Positions 5,434 through 14,304 of a stretch of 41,475 nt of DNA are shown here, piece after piece. Origin of the DNA: UBA1794 sp050946375. Its GTDB lineage: Bacteria; Bacteroidota; Bacteroidia; Bacteroidales; Bacteroidaceae. Each line of letters begins with the position of its first letter. Positions within the stretch are counted from its first letter, which is position 1. The stretch is taken from the NCBI GenBank assembly GCA_050946375.1, contig JBMNUT010000017.1:1-41475 (forward strand), given 5' to 3'. The translations under genes were made by a program, and so were the position numbers. A model generated the notes under the pieces. It was not told where the DNA came from and made no database searches. It saw only the letters and a program-made list of their open reading frames with translations.

Positions 5434-6801
5434 TTATTGGAGGGGTGCTACGTCTTTGAGGTTGGCGGCGATGTCTTCGTCGGAGGGGGAGTAGTCTACG
5501 AGGTCGCCGGCGAGGTATTGGTCGTAGGCGGCCATGTCGATGAGTCCGTGTCCGCTGAGGTTGAAGAGGATTACTTTTTGTTCGCCGCTTTCTTTGCACT
5601 TGAGTGCTTCGCGTATGGTGGCTGCTATGGCGTGGCAGGATTCGGGGGCGGGGATGATGCCTTCGTGCTGGGCGAAGAGGGTGCCGGCGCGGAAGGATTC
5701 GGTCTGGGGTATGTCGACTGCGTCCATGTATCCGTCTTTTTTAAGCTGGGAGATGATGGTGCCTGCGCCGTGGTAGCGGAGTCCGCCGGCGTGGATGTTG
5801 GCGGGTTGGAAGTTGTGTCCCAGGGTGTACATGGGGAGCAGGGGGGTGTAGCCGCTTTCGTCGCCGTAGTCGTATTCGAATTTGCCTCGTGTGAGCTTGG
5901 GGCAGGAGGAGGGTTCGGCGGCGATGTATTGGGTGGATTTGCCTTCGAGTATGGTGTGGCGCATGAAGGGGAATGCGATGCCGCTGAAGTTGGAGCCGCC
6001 GCCGAAGCAGCCGATGATGATGTCGGGGTATTCGCCGGCCATGGCCATTTGTTTTTCGGCTTCGAGGCCGATGATGGTCTGGTGGAGGCTTACGTGGTTG
6101 AGCACGGAGCCGAGTACGTATTTGCAGTTGGGGGTGGTCATGGCCAGCTCGATGGCTTCGGAGATGGCTGTGCCGAGTGAGCCGTTGCACAGGGGGTCTT
6201 TGGTCAGTATGTCTTTACCGGCGCGGGTGGACATGGAGGGGCTGGCGGTGACTTGTGCGCCGAAGGTCTGCATGATGCTGCGGCGGTAGGGTTTTTGCTG
6301 GTAGCTTATCTTTACCATATATACGGCGAGCTCGAGTCCGAAGGCTTTGCAGGCGTAGGAGAGGGCGGCGCCCCATTGTCCGGCGCCGGTCTCGGTGGTT
6401 ACGTTGGTTACGCCTTCCTGTTTGCAGTAGTAGGCTTGTGCCAGTGCGGAGTTGAGCTTGTGGGAGCCTACGGGGCTTACGCTTTCGTTCTTGAAGTAGA
6501 TGTGGGCGGGGGTGTCCAGTGCTTTCTCCAGTTCGTAGGCGCGTACCAGGGGGGTGCAGCGGTAGAATTTATAGAGGTCGCGTACTTCTTCGGGGATGTC
6601 GATCCACTGATCCGTCTGGTTCAGTTCCTGCTGGGAGCAGGCTTGGTTGAAGATGGGGTAGAGGTCTTCGGGTTTGAGCGGTTGCTTGGTTTGCGGATTG
6701 AGGATAGGCAGCGGTTTGTTGATCATATCGGCCTGGATGTTGTACCACTGGGTGGGGATTTCGTCTTCCGGCAATATGAATCGTTTCTGTTTTGTACTCA
6801 T
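5434..6801 (-). CDS. trpB: Tryptophan synthase beta chain, TrpB2 type (PLP-dependent)
   Basis: The protein has 455 residues, longer than the about 400 of classical TrpB1, as is typical of TrpB2. The PLP-binding lysine is in GSHKLNSA (K115 from the chosen start). TTETGAGQWG follows, with the active-site region, then the phosphate-binding loop GCFGGGSNF near 275 and the C-terminal NLSGHGLIDMAAYDQYLAG. It joins indole (free or channelled) to serine to make tryptophan. No trpA or other trp gene adjoins it, so it may work as a stand-alone indole-salvage enzyme; that is inference. The frame also has an ATG at 6816, but the -7 box at 6831-6838 would leave almost no leader, so 6801 is preferred. Confidence 0.93.
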   Translation of the reverse strand: MSTKQKRFILPEDEIPTQWYNIQADMINKPLPILNPQTKQPLKPEDLYPIFNQACSQQELNQTDQWIDIPEEVRDLYKFYRCTPLVRAYELEKALDTPAHIYFKNESVSPVGSHKLNSALAQAYYCKQEGVTNVTTETGAGQWGAALSYACKAFGLELAVYMVKISYQQKPYRRSIMQTFGAQVTASPSMSTRAGKDILTKDPLCNGSLGTAISEAIELAMTTPNCKYVLGSVLNHVSLHQTIIGLEAEKQMAMAGEYPDIIIGCFGGGSNFSGIAFPFMRHTILEGKSTQYIAAEPSSCPKLTRGKFEYDYGDESGYTPLLPMYTLGHNFQPANIHAGGLRYHGAGTIISQLKKDGYMDAVDIPQTESFRAGTLFAQHEGIIPAPESCHAIAATIREALKCKESGEQKVILFNLSGHGLIDMAAYDQYLAGDLVDYSPSDEDIAANLKDVAPLQ

Positions 6802-6830
6802 AATTCGTGTGTTCATTCAAATTCTGGTCA

Positions 6831-6838
6831 CAAAAATA
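6831..6838 (-). promoter_or_regulatory. -7 box upstream of trpB2
   Basis: The minus strand reads TATTTTTG, 29 bp before the preferred ATG at 6801. A matching -33 TTG is not obvious. Confidence 0.5.
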
Positions 6839-6947
6839 GGGATTTTTTTCGTAGCTTGTTTCTTTTCTTTTGGTTTTGTCTTTATTTTAAAATTAAATTC
6901 GGCTCTTTGCCGTGGCTCGGAGGGTTTGGGGTGGTTGGGAAAGGGGG

Positions 6948-7000
6948 TGCAAGGGTTTTGCGGAAAAGCCTTAGGGCTTTTGGCGGTTTGCCTTGCTTGT
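6948..7000. repeat. Dispersed 22-bp-period repeat, copy A (intergenic)
   Basis: Units start at 6948 (TGCAAGGGTTTTGCGGAAA), 6970 (CTTAGGGCTTTTGGCGGTT) and 6992 (CTTGCTTG), exactly 22 bp apart. The period and word layout match the copies near 15298, 18248, 24038 and 40309. Confidence 0.6.
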
Positions 7001-7097
7001 TTTTGGGTGTTGTCTTGGGGCTTTTTCTTCCTGCGGGGCGATAATTTGCGGGTGAATGCTTGCGGTTTCGGGGCAAATTGCGTTCCTTTGTGTGCGT

Positions 7098-7105
7098 TAA
7101 TTTTG
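7098..7105 (+). promoter_or_regulatory. -7 box for the DUF4738 lipoprotein gene
   Basis: TAATTTTG matches TAnnTTTG, with TTG at 7078-7080 as a weak -33 (17-nt gap). It lies 20 bp before the GTG at 7126, which rules out the upstream ATG at 7060 as a start. Confidence 0.5.
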
Positions 7106-7125
7106 TACTATATCAGAGCAACTAC

Positions 7126-7704
7126 GTGGAAACAAAGACGATCAAGTGGGCTTTTTGCCTTATGCTGGCGGGCGTTTTGTTAGGCTCGTGCCGGTCGGAG
7201 GAGCGCAAGGAGCAGCCGGAGCAGCAGACGGAGGCAGTGGCTGAAGAGCAGCCGGCGATGGAATTGAAGATGCAGGCTTCCGTGGCGAAGGATACGATGA
7301 GCCTGGGCGGAGTGAAATATACCTATGAGATTCGGCGTGAGGCGGACGAGAAGCTGCCCCGGGTGCCTCTCGAAGATGGGTCGCTCTACTATGATAACTC
7401 CATCACGTTGCGCATCGTGCGTGCCGACGGCAGTGTGGCCTACTCGCATACGTTCGGGAAGAGTGATTTCTCCCGTGTGGTGGATGCGGCTTTTCTGCAG
7501 CATGGCATTTTGGAGGGCTTGGTGTTCGACCGCATCGACGGCAATCGTTTCCTGTTTGCGGCCAGCATCTGTTACCCGAATACCGACTTGTATATGGCTG
7601 CGCGCGTATATGTTTCCCGTTCGGGGCAGTTGTCCATCGAGAAGGAAGACGCGATGAACGACGCGATGAGTCCGGATGCGGAAGAAGAGTCGTCGGAGGT
7701 TTGA
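7126..7704 (+). CDS. DUF4738-type lipoprotein
   Basis: From a GTG start the protein has 192 residues. It opens with a lipoprotein signal (VETKTIKWAFCLMLAGVLLGSC; basic N-region, hydrophobic core, lipobox LLGSC with the lipidated Cys at about 22). An acidic linker (QPEQQTEAVAEEQPA) follows, then the domain YTYEIRREAD, LPRVPLEDGSLYYDN, ITLRIVRADGS, GILEGLVFDRI and FAASICYPNTDLYMAARVY. This is the pattern of the Bacteroidales DUF4738 family, of unknown function. The protein is probably anchored in the outer membrane. It lies 3 bp before the YqaA-like gene on the same strand, so the two form one unit. The GTG was chosen because the upstream ATG at 7060 precedes the promoter box. Confidence 0.75.
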   Translation: METKTIKWAFCLMLAGVLLGSCRSEERKEQPEQQTEAVAEEQPAMELKMQASVAKDTMSLGGVKYTYEIRREADEKLPRVPLEDGSLYYDNSITLRIVRADGSVAYSHTFGKSDFSRVVDAAFLQHGILEGLVFDRIDGNRFLFAASICYPNTDLYMAARVYVSRSGQLSIEKEDAMNDAMSPDAEEESSEV

Positions 7705-7707
7705 GCC

Positions 7708-8175
7708 GTGGATAGCGAGGTACTTCAGCTGTTGGTCGACTGGGGCTGTTTCGGCTTGTTTATCGCCGCGCTGCTGGCGGGTAGCATTGTGCCGTTCAGT
7801 TCGGAAGTGGTGCTGGTGACGCTGGTATCGCTGGGTGTCAATCCCGTCTGGGGTATCTTGTGGGCTACGGTCGGGAATACGCTGGGTACGCTGACTTGCT
7901 TCGGCCTTGGCTATCTGGGTAAGGAGGAGTGGCTCGTACGCTATTTTAAGGTGAAGCCGGCGCGCATCAGGCTTATGCGGCGTTTTCTGCGGGGCAAGGG
8001 CGCGCTGATGGCTTTTTTTACGTTCTTGCCTACGTTTGGCGAGCTTATTGCCATTACGCTGGGCTATATGCGGGCCAATGTGTATCTGACGGTCATTTCC
8101 ATGTTCGTGGGGAAGATGGTGCGCTATATCGTGGTGCTCTTGGCGGCCAATCAGGTAATTTCCTTTTTTGCATGA
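7708..8175 (+). CDS. YqaA/DedA-type (VTT domain) inner-membrane protein
   Basis: The 155-residue protein has several membrane segments: GLFIAALLAGSIVPFSSEVV (about 16-35), a WGILWATVGNTLGTLTCFGLGY stretch (about 48-69), a charged loop with KPARIRLMRRFLRGKGA, then FFTFLPTFGELIAITLGYM and a final helix VGKMVRYIVVLLAA. The E of SSEVV and the P...GE...GY region match the SNARE-associated/VTT family that includes YqaA and DedA. Some family members move lipids such as undecaprenyl phosphate or phosphatidylethanolamine across membranes; the role here is unknown. It starts at GTG (7708), 3 bp after the preceding stop, and is followed by a strong terminator. Confidence 0.85.
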   Translation: MDSEVLQLLVDWGCFGLFIAALLAGSIVPFSSEVVLVTLVSLGVNPVWGILWATVGNTLGTLTCFGLGYLGKEEWLVRYFKVKPARIRLMRRFLRGKGALMAFFTFLPTFGELIAITLGYMRANVYLTVISMFVGKMVRYIVVLLAANQVISFFA

Positions 8176-8182
8176 AAGCAGA

Positions 8183-8216
8183 AAAGCCTCGGACGAGGGG
8201 TGCTCTCCGAGGCTTT
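8183..8216. terminator. Bidirectional terminator between convergent genes
   Basis: AAAGCCTCGGA (8183-8193) pairs perfectly with TCCGAGGCTTT (8206-8216) around a 12-nt loop. It sits between the YqaA-like stop (plus) and the nitroreductase stop (minus) and can serve both. Confidence 0.8.
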
Positions 8217-8235
8217 CATAGAGGGGTATGAGGAT

Positions 8236-8811
8236 TTAGAACTCTTCCCAGTTTCCGTATTTGTTGATGGAAATCACTTTTTTCGCGTCTTTTCGCGACT
8301 TTTTCCGCTTGGGTTTTGCGGGATAGCCTACTACGATGTCCAGCAGGATGCGCTTGTTTTCGGGGATTCCTGCCAGGGCTTTGAGAGCTTTCTCGTCGAA
8401 CCAGCCCAGAATGCAGCTGCCCAGTCCCTCGGCTTCGGCGCAGAGGGTGATGTGTGCTGCAGCGATTCCGATGTCGATGAGCGGAAAATATTTGTCTTTT
8501 ATCTTGCTCCCGAGGAAGGAGGTGAAGTTGGCGCTCTCTTCGGTGATGAGGATGTGTACGGGAGCATCTTTGGCAAACTTGTTCATGCCCAGCGATGCGG
8601 CTGCGCGCCCCATGCGTTGGGCTACCTGGCGGTCGGTAATGACGGTGAAATGCCACGGCTGCGCGTTGCAGGCCGAGGGGGCGAGGCGGGCGGCTTCCAG
8701 TATGCGGCGCAGTTTATCGGCCTCTACGGGGCGTGAAGGGTCGTAGGCACGGTCGCTCTGCCGCCGCTGCACTAATTTCAAAAAGGGATTGTTGCTTTCT
8801 TCTTCCATCAC
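8236..8811 (-). CDS. Nitroreductase-family FMN-dependent oxidoreductase
   Basis: The protein has 191 residues. The FMN-binding start QRRQSDRAYDPSRPVE (about 15-30) and LEAARLAPSACNAQPWHFTV (about 39-58) are the family signatures. DIGIAAAHITLCAEAEGLGSC (about 113-133) and GWFDEKALKALAGIPEN complete the fold. Such proteins use NAD(P)H to reduce nitroaromatics, quinones or flavins; the natural substrate cannot be read off. The lysine-rich C-terminus (KPKRKKSRKDAKK) is unusual. It lies 12 bp after riboflavin synthase on the same strand, so a flavin enzyme and a flavin-making enzyme share a transcript. Two adjacent ATG codons open the frame; either could be used. Confidence 0.92.
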   Translation of the reverse strand: MMEEESNNPFLKLVQRRQSDRAYDPSRPVEADKLRRILEAARLAPSACNAQPWHFTVITDRQVAQRMGRAAASLGMNKFAKDAPVHILITEESANFTSFLGSKIKDKYFPLIDIGIAAAHITLCAEAEGLGSCILGWFDEKALKALAGIPENKRILLDIVVGYPAKPKRKKSRKDAKKVISINKYGNWEEF

Positions 8812-8823
8812 TCGCTTTCTTTT

Positions 8824-9432
8824 TTACAAGTTCTCGAAGTGGCTCAGCCGTGCGAGGTATTTGCCTATGATGTCGAACTCGATGTTGACCACGCTTCCGG
8901 GCTTGATTTTGTGAAAATTGGTCTGTTCGTATGTGTAGGGGATGATGTTTACTTGGAAGGTATCGTCGGTCGGCTGGCAAACCGTGAGGCTTACTCCGTT
9001 GACCGTTACGGAGCCTTTATCGACGGTGAAGTATCCGCGGCGGGCCATTTCCGGGTCGAAATCATAACGGAAGGTGTACGTCCAGCTTCCATTCTGGCTT
9101 TCTACGGAGATGCACTGCGCCGTCTGGTCAACGTGCCCCTGTACGATGTGTCCGTCGAGGCGTCCGTTCATTTTCATGCTGCGCTCTATGTTGACCAAGT
9201 CCCCGATTTGCAGCAACCCCAGGTTGCTTCGTTGCAAAGTCTCGTGGACTGCGGTGACAGTGTAGGTGTTGTCTTTTATTCGTACTACGGTAAGGCATAC
9301 TCCGTTGTGGGAGATGCTTTGGTCTATGCTTAATTCGTCAACAAAAGAGCAGGTGAGTGTGAGGTGAAGGTTGTCGCGGTCGGATTCGAGGGCCGTGATT
9401 TGTGCTGTTTCTTCAATGATTCCTGAGAACAT
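8824..9432 (-). CDS. ribE: Riboflavin synthase alpha chain
   Basis: This 202-residue protein has the classic MFSGIIEE start and two lumazine-binding beta-barrel halves. The first covers about residues 1-97 (SISHNGVCLTVV near 40-51); the second, about 98-195, is marked by LDGHIVQGHVD and GSVTVNGVSLTV. The repeated NGV(C/S)LTV motif confirms the duplication. The enzyme dismutates two 6,7-dimethyl-8-ribityllumazine molecules to riboflavin. A good promoter lies at 9484-9515. I see no FMN riboswitch in the 50-nt leader. Confidence 0.97.
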   Translation of the reverse strand: MFSGIIEETAQITALESDRDNLHLTLTCSFVDELSIDQSISHNGVCLTVVRIKDNTYTVTAVHETLQRSNLGLLQIGDLVNIERSMKMNGRLDGHIVQGHVDQTAQCISVESQNGSWTYTFRYDFDPEMARRGYFTVDKGSVTVNGVSLTVCQPTDDTFQVNIIPYTYEQTNFHKIKPGSVVNIEFDIIGKYLARLSHFENL

Positions 9433-9483
9433 GATTGCAGATTGTTGGTGAAAAAATGTTTTTTGAATGTTATTCTATGTGTG

Positions 9484-9515
9484 CAAAAATAGGGAAGTTC
9501 TGCAAGATGGGCAAA
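9484..9515 (-). promoter_or_regulatory. Promoter of the ribE-nitroreductase unit
   Basis: On the minus strand TTTG (9515-9512) is followed after 20 nt by TATTTTTG (9491-9484). This is a near-perfect Bacteroides promoter about 51 bp before the ribE ATG. Confidence 0.78.
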
Positions 9516-9551
9516 TTTGCCTTTGGACAAACGTCGGGAAATGGCAGATAT

Positions 9552-11000
9552 TTATTGCCGTTTCCAGAATTGCGGGGTGAAAAGCAACAGGATTGTAAAG
9601 AATTCGAGTCGCCCGAGGAGCATGAGGAAGGAGCTGAACCATTTCAAGGTGGGCGACAGGAAGGAGCAGCTGCTGCCGCCGAATTCGGCCAATGCCGCTC
9701 CCGTGTCGCCGATGCAGCTCATGCTGTAGCTGAATGCGCCCATAAAGCTGTATCCGCACTCCAGGAAAATAAATGTGGAAATAAGGGCGGCTATGATATG
9801 GATGAGCAGGAAGATGACCACGGTGAGCACCGTTTGGGGAGCAATCGCCTGCCGTCCTATGCGAAGGGGCAAGACGGCATTCGGGTGGACAATGCGGCGG
9901 AACTCATTGCGGATGGCCCGCGTCAGAACGAGAAGGCGTATGCACTTGGTACCGCCGCTGGTAGAGCCCGATGAGGCTCCGCTGAACATGAGAAACAGCA
10001 GGATGAGCCACGTACAGCTTGGCCACTGGTTGGTATTGTCGGAGACGAATCCGGTGGAAGTGTGGAAGGAAGTGACTTGGAAGAAGGCGGCGCGGAAAGC
10101 CGGCTCCCAGTCTCTTCCGGAAAGGATGGTGAGTGCCAGCGTAATGAACAGCGTGCAGAAGACGGTCGAGCCGATGTACCATTTGAGTTCGTCGCATTGG
10201 GTCAGTTTTCGCTTCTTGCCGCTGAACAGGGCATAGAGCGTGACGAAGCTGATTCCCGATATGAACATGAAAATGGCGATGACGTATTGTATATATCGGG
10301 AGTCGTAACAGGAAATTCCGGCCTGGTGTGTGGAGAAACCGCCCGTGGCAGTGGTGGCCAGCGAGTGGCAAAAACTGTCGAAGAGCGGCATTCCGCCCAA
10401 TTGGAGCAGCAGTGTTTCAGTAATGGTCAGGATGATGTACAGCGCCCATATGCGCCGTGAGGTGACTCCTATTCTCGGGTGCAGTTTGTCGGTCGCTATT
10501 CCTGTTGTTTCGGCTGCGAAAATGTGTACGCCCGTTCCCCCGAAGGAGGGGAGGACGGCAATGACGAAGAAAACGATGCCCAAGCCTCCGATCCATTGCA
10601 TCAGTGCTCTCCAGAACAAAATGCCGTGCGGCAGCGAATCGATGTTGTCCAATATGGTAAAGCCGGTGCTTGTGAAGGCCGACATGCACTCGTAGTAGGC
10701 TGCGGAGAAGGAGGTTTCGTAGCCGCCTATCAGGAAAGGAAGCGTTCCTGCCAGTGACCAGAGTATCCACGTGGCGGTGACGAGGAGGTATCCGTTGCGG
10801 GGTGAGAAAACACGCGGCGCTTTTCGCCCGAAGCACAGCAGGATTCCGCCAAAAGCGGCAGTGATTAGTGCGGAGAGGAGGAAGGCTTTTAAGTCTTCTT
10901 CTCCGTATCCCCACGAGATTCCTGCGCATATCAGCAGAAAAAGCGCGGTAAGCTGTAGCACTGATCCTAATACCCGGGAAATGAATCTGCCGTTTATCAT
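9552..11000 (-). CDS. trkH: Trk-type potassium uptake channel subunit TrkH
   Basis: The 482-residue membrane protein has the four-fold P-loop layout of the TrkH/KtrB family. Filter-like segments are SAFTSTGFTI (about residue 108), ATTATGGFSTH (about 220), SFHTSTGFVSD (about 310) and the last one near SMSCIGDTGAAL (about 433), each with a conserved glycine. GGLGIVFFVIAVLP and GSTSGGTKCIRL are also typical. It moves K+ across the inner membrane with TrkA as the cytosolic nucleotide-binding partner. It lies 41 bp downstream of trkA, and the dxs-trkA-trkH order points to one operon. The length is normal and no key segment is missing. Confidence 0.97.
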   Translation of the reverse strand: MINGRFISRVLGSVLQLTALFLLICAGISWGYGEEDLKAFLLSALITAAFGGILLCFGRKAPRVFSPRNGYLLVTATWILWSLAGTLPFLIGGYETSFSAAYYECMSAFTSTGFTILDNIDSLPHGILFWRALMQWIGGLGIVFFVIAVLPSFGGTGVHIFAAETTGIATDKLHPRIGVTSRRIWALYIILTITETLLLQLGGMPLFDSFCHSLATTATGGFSTHQAGISCYDSRYIQYVIAIFMFISGISFVTLYALFSGKKRKLTQCDELKWYIGSTVFCTLFITLALTILSGRDWEPAFRAAFFQVTSFHTSTGFVSDNTNQWPSCTWLILLFLMFSGASSGSTSGGTKCIRLLVLTRAIRNEFRRIVHPNAVLPLRIGRQAIAPQTVLTVVIFLLIHIIAALISTFIFLECGYSFMGAFSYSMSCIGDTGAALAEFGGSSCSFLSPTLKWFSSFLMLLGRLEFFTILLLFTPQFWKRQ

Positions 11001-11041
11001 GACGAGTGGTATTTGATTTTTAAGTGGAAACGAGCAGGGGG

Positions 11042-12385
11042 TTATTGGAAGAAGCGCTCTATTTTCTTAATCAGGGCGCTGCCTCCGAGACAGAATACGA
11101 TGACGTGGTCGTCGGGAAGAATGCGTGTATCACCGGAAACCATGATACCTTTTTTGTTCCGTACCAGTCCGCCGATGGTGGTGCCTTTGGGCAAACCGAG
11201 GTCTTTGACGGGCTTTTTGGTGATTTTGTCTCCTTCGTGCACCGTGAATTCAGCCACATCGGCGTTACTGAAGGTGAGACTTTTCACATTGTTCACGTCG
11301 CTGTCCAGCATCATCTGATAGATGTGGCTGGCGGCGATTATCTTTTTGTTGATTACCGAGCCGATGTCCATGCTTTCCGCCATGGAAATGTAGTCTATGT
11401 TTTCGACTTCGGCCACGGTCTTCTGCACGCCCATCCGTTTTACGGCAGAGCAGGCCAGGATATTGGTTTCCGAACTGTCGGTAAGGGAGACGAATGCGTC
11501 GGTTTCGTAGATGCCTTCGCGCGCCAGCAGCTCCATGTCGCGGCCGTCGCCATTGATGACCATTATCTTGTCGCTTACGGAATTGGCGACAAACTGGCTC
11601 TTTTCCCGGTCGCGTTCTATGATTTTTATTTTCATATAGTCGGGAGCCAGCTGGGCGGCCCGTATGGCGATGCGGCTGCCTCCCATGATAATGATGTTTC
11701 TTACGTCGGGAAAGTTTTCTTTTCCGGCGATTTCCCGGATATAAGGAATGTATTTTCGGGTAGTCGTGAAGTAAACGATGTCATTGAGCTTGACCATATC
11801 GTTACCGCTGGGGATGATTGTGTCGTTGTCCCGTTTGATTGCTACGAGGTGGTAGGGTACGTCGGTTCCGAGCGTATGGAGCGGCTTGTCGAGTATCTCG
11901 GCTCCTTCCCTGATCTTGACACCGAGCAGGAGCAAAGCGCCGTCGCTGAATTCCCACCACTGGCGTATCCAGCTCATCCGGACGGAGGAAATAATCTCTT
12001 GCGCAGCCAGAATTTCCGGATAGATGAGCGAGTGTACGCCCACCCGTGCAAAGAAATCGCGGTTGCGGGGCATGAGATATTCCTGATTGTCTATGCGTGC
12101 TACGGTTTTCTTGGCTCCCAGGTTGGCAGCCAGCATGCAGGCTGTCATGTTCTGGCTCTCGTTTGGGGTAACGGCGATGAATAAATCGGCATTAGATACT
12201 CCCGCTTCTTCCAGTCCGATGACGGATGTGGGCGAAACGGACAAGGTCATTAAGTCGAAGTTCATTTCCAGTGTCCCGAGAAGTGCAGGGTTTTCATCCA
12301 AAAGGATGATATCTTGGTTTTCTGACGCAAGCAGTTTCGCAAGATGAGTGCCCACAGCTCCGGCACCGGCTATGACGATTTTCAT
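11042..12385 (-). CDS. trkA: Trk potassium system peripheral protein TrkA
   Basis: The 447-residue protein holds two RCK modules. The first begins MKIVIAGAGAVGTHLAKLL (Rossmann GxGxxG) with the acidic end of strand 2 in LLDENP, and is followed by a TrkA-C domain. The second begins near residue 228 at NIIIMGGSRIAIRAAQLA, with a degenerate glycine motif and IIERDREK, and is again followed by TrkA-C (VHEGDKITKKPVKDLGLPKG). It binds NAD(H)/ATP-type ligands and gates TrkH. Its ATG overlaps the dxs stop by 4 bp (ATGA), so translation is probably coupled. Confidence 0.97.
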   Translation of the reverse strand: MKIVIAGAGAVGTHLAKLLASENQDIILLDENPALLGTLEMNFDLMTLSVSPTSVIGLEEAGVSNADLFIAVTPNESQNMTACMLAANLGAKKTVARIDNQEYLMPRNRDFFARVGVHSLIYPEILAAQEIISSVRMSWIRQWWEFSDGALLLLGVKIREGAEILDKPLHTLGTDVPYHLVAIKRDNDTIIPSGNDMVKLNDIVYFTTTRKYIPYIREIAGKENFPDVRNIIIMGGSRIAIRAAQLAPDYMKIKIIERDREKSQFVANSVSDKIMVINGDGRDMELLAREGIYETDAFVSLTDSSETNILACSAVKRMGVQKTVAEVENIDYISMAESMDIGSVINKKIIAASHIYQMMLDSDVNNVKSLTFSNADVAEFTVHEGDKITKKPVKDLGLPKGTTIGGLVRNKKGIMVSGDTRILPDDHVIVFCLGGSALIKKIERFFQ

Positions 12386-14286
12386 AGTTGAAGGAGTTTT
12401 TGGCAGATAGCGTCAGCATCCATTCCGCACAGGTGGTAGAGTTCCGGGATTGTTCCGTGCTCCACGAAGTGGTCCGGTATGCCGATGTGTTGTATGGTAG
12501 GTTTGTATCCTTGTGCAGTGAGGTGCTGTAGTACGGCGCTGCCCATGCCGCCGATTATGCAACCGTCCTCAACAGTCAGGATTTTCTGGAAGTTCTTTCC
12601 GATGAATTCCAGCATCTCTTGGTCCAAAGGCTTCAGGAATCTCAAGTCGTAGTGGGCTATGTTGAGATTTCCTGCGGCTTCCGCTTTCCGAATGGCCTCG
12701 GCGGCGACTTGGCCGATGGGGCCTATTGAGATGAGGGCTATGTCCTTTCCTTCTTTCAGGCAGCGTCCTTTTCCTACGGGTATTTCCTCCAGCGGGCAGC
12801 GCCATTCGGTTAAGTGTCCATACCCGCGGGGGTAGCGTATGACGAATGCTCCCTTATTTGGTAATTGGGCTGTGTACATCAGTCGGCGCAGCTCATGTTC
12901 GTCGTAAGGGGAGGAGATTGTCAGATTAGGGATGGGGCGTAGCAAGGCCATGTCGAAGGCGCCGTGGTGTGTGGCACCGTCTTCTCCCACCAAGCCTGCC
13001 CGGTCCAGGCAGAGAACTACGGGGAGATTGCTGATTGCCACGTCGTGTATGATGTTGTCCACTGCGCGTTGCATGAACGTGGAGTAGATGTTGCAGAAAG
13101 GCTGTAGCCCGCTGTATGCCATTCCTGCGGAGAACGTCACAGCGTGCCCCTCGGCAATGCCGACATCGAAAGCCCGGTCCGGCATGGCCTTCATCAGGAT
13201 GTTCATGGAACTGCCGGTGGGCATGGCCGGAGTGACTCCCACAATGCGGGGATTCATCTTGGCTAATTCCAAAAGTGTTTCTCCGAATACATCCTGGTAG
13301 CGCACGTGTTGCTTCTCTTCTTCGGAAGGTTGGACCAGACGTTCGCCCGTATCGGGATCGAAGCACCCCGGTGCGTGCCAGAGAGTGGCTGCCTGTTCGG
13401 CCGGGGCGAAGCCCTTTCCTTTCACGGTGTGTACGTGCAGGATTTTAGGCCCGGTCATATCCTTGATTTCCCGCAGCACGCGTATGAGTCCTTGCACATC
13501 GTGTCCGTCTACCGGGCCGAAGTATCTGATATTCAGGCCCTCAAATATGTTTTGCTGATGCACCAGCATGGATTTCAGGCTGTTGTTGAAGCGGATAATG
13601 GCATTGCGCCGTGCTTCGTTGAGCCAGCCCCAGCTGGTGAACATGCGGGAGAGTTTGAAGCGTACCTTATTATAATGGGCGTTGGTGGTAAGCTGCACCA
13701 GATAGTCCTTGAGTCCGCCTACGCTCCGGTCTATGGATATGTTGTTATCGTTCAGTATGATGAGCAGGTTGTTGGGGATGGCTGAAGTGTTGTTCAGCCC
13801 TTCGAATGCCAAGCCTCCGCTCATGCTGCCGTCGCCTATTATGGCCACTACGTGCTGGTTCGTACGGTGTTCCTTTTGTGCCGCTACGGCAATGCCGAGC
13901 GCCACGGATATGGAGTTGGATGCATGTCCCGACACGCACGTGTCGTATTCGCTTTCCTTCGGGTTGGGAAACGGGCATAATCCGCCGAGTTTCCGGTTCG
14001 TGGAGAAAGAGTCCCTGCGTCCGGTCAGTATCTTATGGCCGTAGGCCTGATGACCGACGTCCCAGACTAATTTGTCGTAGGGCGTGTTGAATACATAGTG
14101 GAGGGCTACCGTAAGCTCTACAACACCGAGGCTCGAGGCAAAGTGCCCGGGATTATGTGATAATTCGTCGATGATATCCAGTCTGAGTTCCTTGCATAGT
14201 TCCGGCAGCTGGTCTTCGGGCAATTGTCGCAAATCTGCCGGGGAATCTATTTTTCGTAGGAGGTTGTATGTGGGATCATCCGTCAT
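12382..14286 (-). CDS. dxs: 1-deoxy-D-xylulose-5-phosphate synthase
   Basis: This thiamine diphosphate enzyme joins pyruvate and glyceraldehyde 3-phosphate in the first step of the MEP isoprenoid pathway. The protein has 634 residues. Visible are SHNPGHFASSLGVVELTVAL, VWDVGHQAYGHKILTGRRD, the ThDP/Mg motif GDGSMSGGLAFEGLNN with ILNDNNISID, then the transketolase pyrimidine half (GIAEGHAVTFSAGMA, DRAGLVGEDGATHHGAFD) and the C-terminal domain (VEDGCIIGGMGSAV). The frame has ATGs at 14307, 14295 and 14286. The first lies inside the promoter box (14305-14312), so I chose the last, which matches the usual N-terminus; 14295 is possible. It is the first gene of dxs-trkA-trkH. The pairing with potassium uptake has no obvious functional logic. 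Confidence 0.96.
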   Translation of the reverse strand: MTDDPTYNLLRKIDSPADLRQLPEDQLPELCKELRLDIIDELSHNPGHFASSLGVVELTVALHYVFNTPYDKLVWDVGHQAYGHKILTGRRDSFSTNRKLGGLCPFPNPKESEYDTCVSGHASNSISVALGIAVAAQKEHRTNQHVVAIIGDGSMSGGLAFEGLNNTSAIPNNLLIILNDNNISIDRSVGGLKDYLVQLTTNAHYNKVRFKLSRMFTSWGWLNEARRNAIIRFNNSLKSMLVHQQNIFEGLNIRYFGPVDGHDVQGLIRVLREIKDMTGPKILHVHTVKGKGFAPAEQAATLWHAPGCFDPDTGERLVQPSEEEKQHVRYQDVFGETLLELAKMNPRIVGVTPAMPTGSSMNILMKAMPDRAFDVGIAEGHAVTFSAGMAYSGLQPFCNIYSTFMQRAVDNIIHDVAISNLPVVLCLDRAGLVGEDGATHHGAFDMALLRPIPNLTISSPYDEHELRRLMYTAQLPNKGAFVIRYPRGYGHLTEWRCPLEEIPVGKGRCLKEGKDIALISIGPIGQVAAEAIRKAEAAGNLNIAHYDLRFLKPLDQEMLEFIGKNFQKILTVEDGCIIGGMGSAVLQHLTAQGYKPTIQHIGIPDHFVEHGTIPELYHLCGMDADAICQKLLQL

Positions 14287-14304
14287 TCTTGTCATATTTT
14301 TCTG

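Noticed and set aside
5119..6180. Plus-strand ORF of 353 codons across pgk and trpB
   Set aside because: Antisense shadow of two well-identified minus-strand enzymes; composition is glycine/valine-rich as expected for an antisense frame.
9433..9551. FMN riboswitch upstream of ribE
   Set aside because: The leader is only about 50 nt and lacks the conserved RFN-element helices.
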